Below, one piece after another: positions 33,974 through 45,510 of a stretch of 64,000 nucleotides of DNA. The translations under genes and the position numbers were made by a program. Positions within the stretch are counted from its first letter, which is position 1, and each line of letters opens with the position of its first letter. The DNA is taken from the NCBI GenBank assembly GCA_037974335.1, contig CM075760.1:55174890-55238889 (forward strand), given 5' to 3'. The notes beneath the pieces are model-generated. The model was given only the letters and a program-made list of their open reading frames with translations, did no database searches and had not been told where the DNA came from. Source of the DNA: Prionace glauca. Its lineage: Eukaryota > Chordata > Chondrichthyes > Carcharhiniformes > Carcharhinidae.

Positions 33974-36474
33974 ATGCACGGGCCAGCGAATGGACTCTTT
34001 TTTGCCATTTCCTACCCCATTCTCGCAGTTATTGGTGTCCCTGGTAAGTAATTAATCCAAATTACATTATTCATTTTCTCTGAATCTACACATTATTTCT
34101 TTTCTTTAAGAATCGGGCTTATTTGTTCTAACCTTCTGCACTGTCTGTGCTTTCAAGCACGTTTATGATGAATTATCATGCATTCATTGCACTTACATTA
34201 TAAAGCTTACAATAAAGCATTTTATTTATTTAATTGCACATTCATTGAGCTACCATTTATTAAATCATTAACTGTATTATATAACTTTGTATGAGCATTG
34301 ATTTATTTTAATTGTTGAATTTTGGCTTTTAATCTAAGTTACTAGATGTAATCTACTGTTTTAGTGTTATTTACAGTTTAAAATTAAAATTTATTCATTA
34401 TTGTCACATAGGCCTACATTAACACGGCAATGAAGTTACTATGAAAAAATCGGAGCCAGGGATCTTACCATGAATATGAGCTTTGGCAGTGTAGTAACTT
34501 ACATTTTCGTGCACTGATTTTATTCAGTAAGGGGAATTAATTATTACAGTTCAACCATCTGGTATATAAATTGTGGCATAAAACATGTATTCCGTGATCA
34601 CATGTGCGATTGCTAGAAGGGTGCAATAGTACCGTACAGTGAGATCCCACTGGACAGACTCAATTGTTAATGTCGCATTCCAATTAACGTGTACAAAATT
34701 GAAGAAAGGCACAACCATCACTGATGGAGGGATTAATATATACAAAATATATAATTGGAGAAATGCTGTGGTCTCAGATAGTTGTAGCGGTGGGATGATG
34801 AGGGAGTGGAGGTGTTTGAAATTCAAAGTAAAAGATTAATGAAAGGGAGACTTACAAATGAGGCCAATGTAAATCATCTTGCAAGAGATTGAAGGATGAC
34901 CGGACCTTATTATGAACTTTGACAGCTAATATTTTGGACGAGTTTAAGTTTTTAAAATTTATTTGTGGGATATGGCGTCGTTGGCTAGTCAGCATTTATT
35001 ACCCAACCCCAAGTCGCGCATGAACTGAGTGGCTTGATAGGCCATTTCAGAAGGCGGTCGAGAGCTGAGCACGCTGTTGTGGGCCAAACCAGATAAGGAC
35101 AGCAGATTTCCTTTCCTTAAGGACATCAGTTGAACCACTTTTGCTTCCAACAAAATAATTGTTTCATGGCAATCAGTATATTTTTAATCCCAGACTTTTT
35201 AACACTGAATTCAAATTCCGCCATCTTCCCTGTGGGGATTCGAACTCAGGTCCCCAGAATTTTAATTACGTTTCTACGTTATTAGTCTGACAATAATAGG
35301 TCATCGTCTCCCCAGTTGGGCATCTAGCTCTGGGGATTGGCACATTGACAAGGGATTTGAGTTTGACTAGGACTGATAGCAGTGTCTCCTCCTTTGGTAA
35401 TGTTTAATCCAGTGCTAAATTTCGAAAAGTAACAAAATAATTCCAAATATTCCGAGTCTGGAGGTAACAAAGAGACGGATGAAGAAGAATTTAATAACCA
35501 AAGCGCAGTTTATTGTCTGCTCAATAACATCTCTCTCTTCTCATCTCGCAGCCAACTTTTTGGCAATTATAATCTTATCCCAAGGTCGGTGTGGACTCTC
35601 CCGGTGCATCACCTACTATCTGGTAGCCATAGCAGTCAGTGATTTCCTTGTCATCATCACCGGTGTCATCCTCAACCGGATTGGACGGATCTACTTTGGC
35701 TACAGTGTACTTTTCACTCACCCAACATGCGCGCACACCATGATACTGGGTTTTATCAGCCTGGATGGATCAGTCTGGCTGACAGTGGCTTTCACCATTG
35801 ATCGTCACGTGGCTATCTGCTGGCAGAAGCTGAAAATAAGATACTGCACAGAGAAAACTGCCATGTTGGTTATAGGCATAGTCTGTGCCCTGAGCTGCAT
35901 CAAGAACTTTCCTTTCCATTTCACCTACCAACCATTATTCACCATGGACGGGGTGGCCTGGTTTTGTGATATCAAGACCAGCTTCAGTACCTCGCCGACC
36001 TGGAAGGCCTTTGACTGGCTGGATCATGTCTTAACCCCTTTTCTGCCATTCATCCTCATCCTTTTGCTTAACGCGCTGACTGTAAGACACATCTTAGCTG
36101 CCAGCAGGGTCCGCAGGAGGCTCCGGTGCTCCGAAAGTCAGGAAGACACTGAGATGGCCAATCGCAAGAAGTCAATTGTCCTGCTTTTTGCAATCTCTGT
36201 CAGCTTCCTTGTCATGTGGGTTACTTACTTCGGACATTTCCTCTATGTGCAGATTACAGGAGAGAGCTACTTCAACAGCCTGGATTTCAATGACCCAGAA
36301 TACATCTTTCAGGAGATCACCAACATGCTTCAATTACTCAGTTCCTGCAATAACGTCTTCATTTATGCAGTGGCCCAGACCAAATTCAGAGGGGAGCTGA
36401 AGAAAGTGCTTCTGCGTCCCTTCTTCATTATCACAGGTTGTTTTAAACAATTAAAAAAAGATGATTGCACATGA
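33974..36474 (+). CDS. GPR139-like class A G-protein-coupled receptor, gene 3 (two exons)
   Basis: Predicted plasma-membrane seven-transmembrane receptor, ligand unknown. Exon 1 is 33974-34043 (Met-His-Gly-Pro-Ala-Asn-Gly.., ending ..VIGVP before a perfect gtaagt donor). Exon 2 is 35552-36474 after a ctcgcag acceptor, giving ..GVPANFLAIIILSQG; the product is 330 aa. Marks: AVSDFLV in TM2, DRH at about 107-109 instead of DRY/DRF, CWQKLKIRYC, a basic third loop (ASRVRRRLR), and in TM7 NVFIY where class A receptors have NPxxY. Open frame also extends 5' of the acceptor but without similarity. Exon 2 is GC-richer than in genes 1 and 2. The intron carries a SINE and a SINE fragment. The lost TM7 proline may alter activation or reflect relaxed constraint. 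No break is visible. Confidence 0.88.
34378..34510 (-). mobile_element. SINE 3' fragment
   Basis: 'acattaacacggcaatgaag' followed by 'ttactatgaaaaaatc' copies the left block of the SINE at 32728. The rest is missing or replaced. Confidence 0.6.
34945..35312 (-). mobile_element. tRNA-headed shark SINE in the intron of receptor gene 3
   Basis: Left: 'atttgtgggatatggcgtcg' and 'cagcatttattacccaaccc'. Middle: 'gataaggacagcagatttcc'. Right: 'ggggattcgaactcaggtcc' with 'taataggtcatcg', a B-box-like tRNA head on the minus strand. I recognise the layout as a repeat common in sharks. The left part of the usual longer form is absent. Confidence 0.65.
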
Positions 36475-36940
36475 CTTGGTTGTCACTTCGCACTCAAGCT
36501 TGACACAAGGTAAAGAACTTATGGCCTTAAAATTTAAAAAAATCAGCTTTATGCATTGGTTTAGTGCATTTTAGCTCGTGATGTTTAAGGCAAGTCACTT
36601 TATTTCACATCACGTAACTCTCTTTGTTTTTTTTCAAGTGTAGAATTCAAAACGCTGTCATTCTTTTAAGTTTTGATATCTCTGAGTTGAATGTACTATG
36701 TTTAGCACACCACTTTCAAGCGTTGATACGCATTTTGTTTAGACTTTGTAATGTTAAAAGCAATTCTGAATTTTTAATGAACTCAGACCAAACACTGATT
36801 GAAGGGACAAAAGCATCAGTTGGAAAGTGGTCTGATCAAAAATTGATACGTTGATAAGGGCCAGTTTTAATGACTTCCTGTCGATCAATGAGACATTCAC
36901 TGATTCAATATTATTAGATATTGCTTACTGTCTTATCTCA

Positions 36941-36946
36941 AATAAA
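36941..36946 (+). terminator. Candidate poly(A) signal of receptor gene 3
   Basis: AATAAA about 470 nt after the stop codon, the first good match in the 3' flank. Confidence 0.4.
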
Positions 36947-37889
36947 TGCAGCATGAAAAGTACACTCATTTTCATTCTATAAACAGCAATATATTTTATA
37001 TTTGTAATTTGTAAATTTCTTCATTGCATTTAAGGATATTAGCATCTTTAGCATTTCATTTTTCTTTTGTTTTAAACGTAAAGAAACTTATTTCACGAAA
37101 TCATAGAGAGAAGTAACATCGAATTTCAAATAACATGACCAAGACATAGAGTCGCTGAAAGGGGTCTGACGCAAATCAATTTAATGAGGTTTTGAGACGA
37201 TCAGCTCAAGATATCAATCATGACGACAAGGCAGCAAATTTCCCTCATCCTTCACAAAGGGGCAAGGAAACATTCTGTCCATGAGAGGGATGGTTCCATG
37301 AGTAATGAACACTTAGAGGGCCAGTCAGGGCACAGTGAGAAATTGCATTAATAGAGAACCATCACTATCGAGAATCCAATTTATAACTGTCCACCCAGAC
37401 CAATCACAAATTGCTAACGCTCCCCGCCGGGCAATTAAGAATTAGCCTCTGCCAACTTAGGTCATTGTGGTGCAATAACTTCATCGGTCACTCTGTGGGT
37501 TGTGCCTTGGAATGAGTTAATAAGCATACACTTTCACTGAGCACTTTCTGCAACAAGGGAAACTGAGGTTGTGGGAAGAGGGAGATTGAGTGTCAACCTG
37601 CGCCCAGCGACGAATTAGCCTGAGCACACGAGCTAAGTCCCGCCCTGTATTTAATAGGTATCCACAAAGTACTAAAGATTTCCAGAGTTACTTCACCATC
37701 TGCTTCGTGTGGCCCAAGTGTTTAAAATATCAAATGAGCATAATTCGAATTTAAGTTCAAATAATATCTTGAGCGTTCATGGCCACGTGTATGTGAAGAG
37801 GCAGGTGGTACATACTTGCTTACATGAAGCATTGGTTTTATGTGTCTTGCGAGCACCTCCATGGAGTGCCATGATCCCACAGTGTTTAA
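36947..37889. other. Intergenic, no recognisable feature
   Basis: No gene or repeat could be supported. Confidence 0.45.
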
Positions 37890-38390
37890 CCCTGCTGCTT
37901 AACAGTACCCGGGACTCGGATTCGCGTCAGGCCTTGGGTGATTGTCTCTGCAGATTTTGCGCATCCTTCCCGTGCCTGCGTGGGTTTCTTCCTGGTGCTC
38001 CGGTTTTCTACCACTGTCCAGTCATGTGCAAGTCAGGTGGATTGGCGATGATAAAAAAATTCTTCGTCCCAGGATGATTAGTTAGATGGATTAGACATGC
38101 TGAATGTGTGGGTTTACGGGGATAGGTTGGGGCGAGGGCTTGTGTAAGACACTCTATGATTTCGAGATCCCGGCGGTGGACTAGGGAAAACACAATAAGA
38201 AGTCTCCCAACACCAGGTTGAAGTCCAACAGCTTTATTTGGTAGTAAAAGCCACATTTTGCTACCAAGAAAACCTGTTGGACTTTAACCTAGTGTTGTGA
38301 AACTTCTTAATAAAACACTCTATCAGAGAGCTGGTGGAAATTCGATGGGCCGAATGGCTTCCTTCTGCACTGATTCTATAGCATATTCAT
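37890..38390 (+). mobile_element. V-SINE, interrupted by a fold-back repeat
   Basis: The V-SINE centre (gcctgcgtgggtttcttcct, ggtgctccggttttctacc) is followed by body sequence to 38157. It resumes after an insertion at 38315 with the tail 'gggccgaatggcttccttct' and 'gattctata'. The tRNA-like head is degenerate. Confidence 0.75.
38158..38314. repeat. Fold-back (palindromic) shark repeat with 9-bp target duplication
   Basis: The arms 'aacaccaggttgaagtccaa' and 'ttggactttaacctagtgtt' are near-perfect inverted repeats around a short loop that itself contains 'ggtagtaaaa'/'ttgctacc'. acactctat flanks it at 38149-38157 and 38315-38323. It is inserted inside a SINE. Confidence 0.8.
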
Positions 38391-39124
38391 ATACAACATA
38401 AAGGGGGAATATTTAATGTACCTGCGGGCGGTAATACAGGTTCCAACACTATGGTTCAGTTTGCAGATACTGTCATATACTATAATGTAGCGAAGCAGGG
38501 TGAAAGATGGATATGATAAACCTGTTCAATTATTGACTCGACATGGGAATTTAAAATGCTATCGGACTAACACTTCACCAAAATATTACTTTTTCGGGAT
38601 GACCATGAATCTCTATATTTTCAGCTATAATATTGTTCAAAGCTATTTGTGTGCTTGCTATGTGCGAGAGTTGGAGAAGAGGTGCTGTGAGTCAGTGATA
38701 GCAGAATAAAACAGAGAAGATAACAATTCTAGAAACACTTCACCATGACAGGAAAAGAGTAGCACGCAAAACATGTCAATCAGTATTTGTAAATGCACAA
38801 TACTGACTGGCCAATACGGTCCTTGCTGATCTAAACGGCCACAATTCTTTGTAATTCATCTGTTGTATCATAAATTGTTTTCATTTTTTGTGTAATGAAT
38901 GGACTGTAGGTACTATCTTCCTCTTCAGGGTGATGCAGAAAAAACGCCATTTTATGTTATCAGTTCTGGCACTTGAACTTCTGAGTTGATTTCTTGGTGT
39001 TGTTGCAGTGATTATTTGGGATACGGTGCTGAATAAAATGAATCCGTTGTCCATCTCCCTCAGCGAGAAGTATCTTGAAACTATATTTCAAAAGAAAATC
39101 AACATCAAGAAACATACATCTCAT
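38391..39124. other. Intergenic, no recognisable feature
   Basis: Nothing supportable. Confidence 0.45.
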
Positions 39125-39492
39125 ATATCTGGGCTATACTGGATTTAGTTCTGGGCAATGAGCCGGGTCAGGTGGTTGAGGTTGCAGTAGGTGAACATTT
39201 GGCTAATATTGACCACAAATCTGTCTACGTTTGGATACTAATGGAAAAAAGATGAGTGCTGCCCTAAGCGGAGGGTGCTAAATTGGGGGAAGGCTAGATA
39301 CAGCGGGATTAGGCAGGAGCTTAGGGATACAGACTGGGAAAGGCTGTTGGAGGGCAAGTCCACGTTAGGCATGTTGGAGTCTTTCAAGGGAAAACTGAAA
39401 TGGTTGCAGGAAAGACATGTGCCAGTTAAGAGGAAGGATGGGAAAGGGAGGATTGGAGAGCCGTGGATTACTAGAGATATTGAGGACTTGGT
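39125..39492 (+). mobile_element. CR1-like LINE fragment (end of EN and linker to RT)
   Basis: Forward frames give LDLVLGNEPGQVVEVAVGEH (end of endonuclease), then GKARYSGIRQELRDTDWERL and VPVKRKDGKGRIGEPWITRD, matching the start of the copy at 12840. It stops abruptly at a junction with SINE sequence. Confidence 0.85.
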
Positions 39493-39905
39493 CAGGACTT
39501 GGTCTGTGTGGGTTTCCTCCGAGTGCTCCTGTTTCCTCCCAAAGATGCGCGGGTTAGATTAATTGTCCATGACAAATTGACCCTAGTGTCAGGTGGATGG
39601 CATGGTAAATATGTGGCGTTACATGAATAGGCTTGGGTGGGATTGTATCATAGAATACAATCCCTATAGTGCAGGAGGAGGCCATTTGACCCATCGAGCC
39701 TGCACCGACAACAGTCCCATCCGAGTCCTGTGCTATCCCCGTAACCCCATACTTTTACCTTCTAATTCCCCTGACATTAAGGAGCAATTTACCGTGGCTA
39801 ATCAACCCAATCAACATCCTTGGGTTGTTCGGTTCAGAATTGGGCCGGTTCAGACTAGATGGGCCGAATGGCCTCCTTGTGCACTGTAGGGATTCTCTGA
39901 TTCTG
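39493..39905 (+). mobile_element. SINE with a second SINE nested in it (copy 1 of the segmental duplication)
   Basis: A forward V-SINE centre and body are interrupted by a reverse-oriented SINE tail (gcaggaggaggccatttgac, cccatcgagcctgcaccgac), then continue as 'agatgggccgaatggcctcc'. The same nested arrangement is present at 61435-61935. The head of the outer SINE is missing here. Confidence 0.7.
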
Positions 39906-39972
39906 CGGGAGTTTAAACATATCGGCCATGACTGAATGGTGGAATAGGCACGAATGGGCCGAATGGCTTAAT

Positions 39973-40612
39973 AAGAACATAAGAACATAAGAAATAGGAG
40001 CAGGAGTAGGCCATCTGGCCCTTCGAGCCTGCCCCGCCATTCAATAAGATCATGGCTGATCTGTCGTGACTCAGCTCCACCTTCCCGCCCTCTCCCCATA
40101 ACCCTTAATCCCTTCTCTTATCAAAAACCCATCAACCCGTTTCTTAAAAATATTTAGCGAGGCAGCCTCCACCACTTCAACGGGCAGAGAATTCCAGAGA
40201 TTCACCACCCTTTGAGTGAAGAAGTTCCTCCTCAACTCTGTTCTAAACCGCCCCCCCCCTTTATCTTGAGGCTGTGCCCCCTAGTCCTACTGTCTTTTTT
40301 GAGCGGGAAGAGTCTCTCCACCTCTATCCTATCCATCCCATTCATCATCTTATACGTCTCAATGAGATCTCCCCTCATTCTTCTAAACTCTAACGAGTAC
40401 AAGCCTAGTTTATTCAGCCTCTCCTCATAGCTCAATCCCCTCAACTCCGGTATCAGCCGAGTAAACCTCCTCTGCACTCCCTCCAGGGCCAAAATATCCT
40501 TGCGCAGGTGCGGCGCCCAAAACTGCACACAGTACTTCAGCTGCGGCCTCACCAATGCCCTATACAGCTGCAGCAAGATCTCTCTACTTTTATATTCAAT
40601 CCCCCTCGCTAC
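39973..40612 (-). mobile_element. CR1-like LINE 3' fragment, subfamily A, inserted in duplication copy 1
   Basis: The reverse strand encodes LQLYRALVRPQLKYCVQFWA to the C-terminus and 3' end with TTCTTATG repeats. The corresponding place in copy 2 (about 62011-62024) has no LINE, so insertion came after the duplication or was accompanied by loss of a few bases there. Confidence 0.9.
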
Positions 40613-40885
40613 CTCTTATGGCCTTGTCAGTGAAGCTGATTCTTCCCTCTCACCACACACTGTACCCACTCAGTCAGTGAGTCTCAGATATGTAATAGTG
40701 AAGCTCAAAGAGCTTCAGCTGATCACTGAAACTCATTGAAACCTTATCTCAATCTATGACGGGTAGATTGCAAATAGTTGATTGGAGGGAAGTTTGACAT
40801 CAGAAAGTGACTGTAAAATCAGATTCTGTTCCGGCAGTGCTTGGAGTTTTAAAGGTTAGTCAAAGCCCCGGGCTCTGCAGCCGCC

Positions 40886-41453
40886 ATGGAGTTCCTCACT
40901 GTCTGCATTGTGTTCGGGCTGTTTCTTATCAGTAAGGATGACTCCAATCTGGTTAAATGTTATCGCGATCTGAACCTTTAGCTCTGCTTCTCCCCAGTGG
41001 TGGTTTTTGACCCTGCTGTGCATTTCCACCATCATTTGTTTTTATTTCATAACTCCAGTTATGCCGCGGTGAATATAAAGTGTTAATATTATTTCAGCAG
41101 CACGTCCAACACTTACATTTTTTTTCTTTTTGAACACATGTCACAGATCCGAGTGGTGGAGATTCTGTTTCTCAGCCGCAGTCTTCAGAGGGGAGAGAAG
41201 GTGAAACGGTGACTATCCGATGTACCTACAGCACTACCGCAAGCGACTATTTCTTATATTGGTTCAGACAGCAGGCACAGAAGGATTAGCACTTCATTAT
41301 ATGGAAAAGATCCGAGGGTACACAAGAAGAGAGAGGGGAAGGTTTTGGACCCAATTTCTCTGCTGATCTCCAGACCTCGGCTAAATTAACTACTTTAACC
41401 ATCTCGAGCCTGCAGCTGACTGACGCTGGCCGCTATTACTGCGCTTTCAGTCT
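40886..41453 (+). pseudogene. T-cell-receptor-type V segment, pseudogene
   Basis: Leader exon 40886-40931 (MEFLTVCIVFGLFLI, in a gccgccATGg context, phase-1 gtaagg donor), a 215-bp intron, and V exon 41147-41453. The V exon shows DSVSQPQSSEGREGETVTIR, Cys, YWFRQQ, the framework-3 run SSLQLTDAGRYYC, and ends AFS. A TAG at 41287-41289 replaces the Leu codon of the sister copy at 62558 (TTG), so a rearranged product would be truncated in framework 2. The style (GExVTIxC, FSAxLQTS, DAGRYYC) suggests TCR alpha/delta V, but the chain is not proven. The rest of the exon is intact, so the stop may be recent. Confidence 0.85.
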
Positions 41454-41492
41454 CACAGTGATAGAAATCAGTCTCTGCCCCGTACAAGAACT
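41454..41492 (+). promoter_or_regulatory. V(D)J recombination signal, 23-bp spacer
   Basis: Heptamer CACAGTG at 41454-41460, 23-bp spacer, nonamer acaagaact at 41484-41492 (consensus acaaaaacc; G within the A run is a poor match). It abuts the V exon. Confidence 0.88.
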
Positions 41493-42562
41493 GCTTCACA
41501 CCTATCATTGGGTGCTCCAATCTGTTGAGGTTTGTGTGGAGAATCGCAGAAAGTAACAGTCAGATTGAACAGCGGCGATGTCAGCCGCTCAGACACACAC
41601 CCCGAGGAAACCACATTAACCTCGGATCAAACTGTCACCCAATTCAATCCAGGATCGGCTGAGACAACACACAGCAGAATCCCATCAGACTGAAAGGTTA
41701 ATCAGCGAGAGAGAGAGCAGCTACCAGTTAAAGAGTTTGTGTTTCGTTTCCAATTGTTATTTTCTTCAATTCAGGCTTGTCTGGGAAGATCAGTTTCACC
41801 AAATAAAGGTTCCTCAGATTTAAAAATGTTTCAAAGCTCATGGATTCCGGAGCTGTGAGATTTAACCCGGGAATGGGACGATAGAAAAGGGGGCGGGGCG
41901 GTAGGGGATATCTCCGGCTGACAAAGAGAGTGATGAAGATGAGGTTGAGGGAGGGAACACAAGATAGAACAGGTGGGGAGAATTATATGTCGAAAAACAG
42001 TTCAATCTGAGAACCGAGAAACAAGCAGCGATCAAAATAATGCAGCAGGTCAAAGAATGTGACTGTAAGGTAGGGTCTGAGCAAGATACAAGTGTAAACT
42101 GCTGATAACTTGAAAGATATGTTTTCCTCTCCCTGTGCATACTTCCTGTTAAAAATCTGAGCAATGTTCCTATGCAGGTGAGTGTGGCCCAGTCTTTGCA
42201 TCAGCTCAACGGCTCCCTATATTCAATGCTGCAATATCTGAGATGTTTAGCCATGGAACTGTTTTAGGAATCCTTCAGTGGATCAGCCCTGTCACTGTCT
42301 GGTCCCTCTACTTAATATCTACGAAATTTCAAAGACTAGGTGGCTGAATGAGACCTCTGTAGAGCATCGGCTCAGTGCTCGCTAACTCTCCATGTCTAAA
42401 CGTTTGATCAACTGTGCTATGCAGGCAAGTATATCCTTACCCCCTAAGCTGTACACTTCCTATATCACCCAATGCGCCGATACACTTTGAGAGAGCTATA
42501 AAAGTCATTGACATAGGCAAGGGTGAGATTGAGCGGAATGATACGGAGACAATCCAACTGAG

Positions 42563-42734
42563 GGACAAAGATGAATGCGGCCTGAGAGCAGTGAATGATG
42601 CAGAGACACAGCAAGGAAGGACATTGCTACAGATGAGTATTTATAAATACTGACATACATTCGAGGAGGCTGTGGTGCAGTGGTATTTTAAGTGGGCGAA
42701 TCCCTACTTTGAAACAGTGATACCTAGTTATAGA
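42563..42734. other. Right flank of segmental duplication copy 1
   Basis: It may still belong to the duplication, but copy 2 is cut off by the window end. Confidence 0.3.
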
Positions 42735-43325
42735 TTTAGCCAGAAGACGAACTATCCTCTTCACACCCGCCTTGTCAAGACCCCTTTGTATTTTATACAT
42801 ATCAATCAAGTAGCCTTTTTACTCTGAATTCCAGTGGTTATAACTTTGTCTTTCTAACCTTTCCTCATGAAATAATTCGGCCTTAAAAACAAAGATTGAA
42901 TGCCAGAAATTTACACGGATACACAGAATGGAAGACTAAAACTTAATGAAACTCAAGGTTACACACACACAAACTGAGAACTGCTCACTGTTACCAAGGA
43001 ACCCGATATATAGGGAATCTGGGGATTCTGAAGAGAATGAGGCGAAAAAAATAGGAAATAACATCAAATAAAGAGGTAACAATGAACAGAGAAGGCAACA
43101 GGGGAAAGAGAAAGCAGTTAATGGCAAAACAAGAAAAGTTATGAAATAGTAAAATTTAGATAGCTGAATGACAAGAAATGATGATCATCCTCAGATTTTG
43201 CTTTTATTCTGTCTAAAATGCCGGGGTCCAAACTGCACACACTATTCCAAATGTAGTCTCCACAAAACCCTGAATTACTGTAACAAGACTGCAAACATTT
43301 CAAGACTTAACTCCGTGCTCAAGGC
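42735..43325 (-). mobile_element. Scattered CR1-like LINE remnants
   Basis: Reverse-strand pieces at about 42735-42885 (LIDMYKIQRGLDKAGVKR) and 43215-43325 (plus text 'ccaaactgcacacactattc', VRPHLEYC region) come from the RT C-terminal region. About 330 bp of unrecognised sequence lies between them. Old. Confidence 0.55.
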
Positions 43326-43927
43326 TGGAAGGAGAGTTTGACAGTGGATAATTCGCACTGTGTACATTCCCGACATCAGTAACTGGATCAGGAAGATAGG
43401 ATATCTTTGTCTCTTTGTACTGTCTTTTTAAAGCTCCATCTCCTCTTAATGCCGTGTGTCATATATTAGCTTTCCCTGCTTTCCAGGTAAAGCTCGGGTT
43501 CACCAACTGTCTGTGTCTATATCAAGTAGCTAATTGACCCTGGGAGCTGGACAGCCAGAGGGAGCTGAATGAGAGGAAGCGACAGAAACAGAAAGAGAAG
43601 TGACATGATAGTGTTTCGGAATGACTTGTGTCAGTTGCTCTCCGTGATGAATGCCTGCAGTGTGTTACCCTATAAGTTTCACAAAGGCCGCAGTGATGAG
43701 TTTGTTGTGGGTTGGAAACTGCAAGTGTCACATAAGCAGCTCACTGTCTATTTCATGTTCCAGCTAAGAGGATTCGCTGCTTTCATTGGCTGAAGCAATC
43801 ACTTGTGTGTGATATAAACATGAAAATTTGAAGGATAAACTTGCATTTGGTGAATAAAAAACCCGAAATAAAATAAAAAGCAGGTGATTCGTGGATAAAT
43901 TAATATTGTAAACAGGTTGGATCACAT
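43326..43927. other. Intergenic, no recognisable feature
   Basis: Nothing supportable. Confidence 0.45.
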
Positions 43928-43999
43928 TCCCTGGTGGTCCAGTGGTTAGGATTCAGCGCTTTTACCACCCCAGTCCGGGTTCGATTCCCGGTCAGGGAA
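43928..43999 (+). tRNA. tRNA-Glu-like gene with UUU anticodon, probable pseudogene
   Basis: A 72-nt cloverleaf: acceptor TCCCTGG/TCAGGGA, A box tggtccagtggttagga, and T arm ccggg ttcgatt cccgg match vertebrate tRNA-Glu. The anticodon loop reads CTTTTAC, giving TTT (Lys) in place of the Glu CTC/TTC, and at least three of five anticodon-stem pairs are broken. It is therefore most likely a decayed tRNA-Glu. Confidence 0.7.
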
Positions 44000-45510
44000 T
44001 GTAAATTTATTGCTGTACAACAATCCTGCGTTACTTTCAGTTCTGTCAGAATCAGTACCAGGGACATTTCCTCTTTAGCATCTGACTTGGAAATGTCACA
44101 TGTGAAGAACAAAAAAGAAGAGAGCAATCGGCTGCAAAGCGCTGATGATACAAAATGCTGATGCGTGTTAAAATCTGGCTATCAATGGGGTAAATTTTAT
44201 TGTTTCTACTGACACAAATATCTCTCTGATCTGGGTCCAAATCTCGGGCTCAATTACAAGAAAAAATTCAATTGAATGCAGCAGTAAACTCTTTCAACGC
44301 CAATGAAGTGGAGGTGGTTTTCACTCAGAAACAGGAAGTGTGAGATTAGCAGCGCAGGTTGGAGAAAGACTCAGTTTGAGCGGTGACGCTGCCGGAGGAA
44401 TGGAGAGCTGGAGTTCACCCAGAAAAGCTGCAAAGTTCAAAAACAATGGCGCCCACTGTGGGGCTGACAAGGGAACAGTCTGTACATGTGAATGCAGTAA
44501 GAGATTTAAACAAGTAATTTTGATTTACTTGTAATTCAGAGATTTAAACAAACAATTCTGATTTAAACATGAATTTTCCGATTTTAAAATGAATGTTAGC
44601 TGTATTTTTAAAAGGAATTGTAATCTTTAGCCAAAGTTACACTGATTTTAAGGTTAACTTGGATGATAAAGTATAATCTTTAACTGACAACGGTTCTCTG
44701 TAACACAATCCCCTATAAACACAGAAGATGGCTGTGGTGTCCGCTCTGAACTTCAAGTGGATGCCTCCTCAGAATTCACCCCCGCCCCCCCGCAGACCAT
44801 TGTCACGTAAGAGTTTCCAAACTCCACTCCCCAAAAAAGCATGCTTTGCAATCTCCTTTCACAATAATGCTTTCCATGAGTGGCTTGCATTTTGAAATCC
44901 ATACCAGATTTTCCAAATGACTCGCTTAAACAAAGCTTCCACTCTGAGCTCGTGGGTTGTGGATGTGATCTCTTTCTTGAAGGTCATTCTACACAGTCCC
45001 TTAGACCAATTTTCTGTGTTGGGTCTTAGCCTGTATCGAGCTCCCGTGATCATACATATTGATTTTTTTTTTCATTTAGCAGAAAATATAGACTGGAGAA
45101 AAGTCATTTTCAAAGATATTTTTCCAGAAAAGCCTGGGCTTATGTGAAATGCATTTGAACACAGCTGCCAAAAGTATTGGCTGTCGACACATTTTTATCA
45201 AATTTGAACAAACATGCACTTGTATTATTCATGGGACAGTAAACTTTGTGGATGAATTAACTCCCTGAAAGCCCCTCTTCCATCTTCTAATTTCATACTG
45301 AAGTCTTGGCTCTTCTGCGTGAAATTCAATATTTTGTTCTAGTTTTTAGTCTGGTCGTTAATTTGCATGACACACTCCGTCATCCTGTTTAGGAGTAAAG
45401 TTGTCCTGGCAATAGGAGGGGAGGATGCAAAGGGATTTTCCCCCATTCCCCTCCATGTAATGTGGAATGAAATTAGAAATTTCTGGAAGATGTGGCTGAC
45501 ACCATTCTTC
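44000..45510. other. Intergenic, no recognisable gene
   Basis: Only short frames, for example 44340-44534, with no family signature. The right end is the 3' flank of receptor gene 4, where no good poly(A) signal was noticed. Confidence 0.45.

Larger units (their letters stand above)
39507..42562. repeat. Segmental duplication, copy 1
   Basis: From the nested SINE through the V segment and beyond, the sequence matches 61535-64000 in the same orientation and order with scattered substitutions. The exception is a LINE insertion (39973-40612) present only here. The true right end cannot be seen because copy 2 reaches the window edge. Confidence 0.88.

Noticed and set aside
34551-34826. Open frame of 91 codons on minus within the intron of receptor gene 3
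   Set aside because: No family motif, no start or splice context, and AT-rich composition gives such frames by chance.
44340-44534. Cys-containing short frame near 44.4 kb as a zinc-binding protein
   Set aside because: Cys spacing fits no known finger and there is no supporting context.
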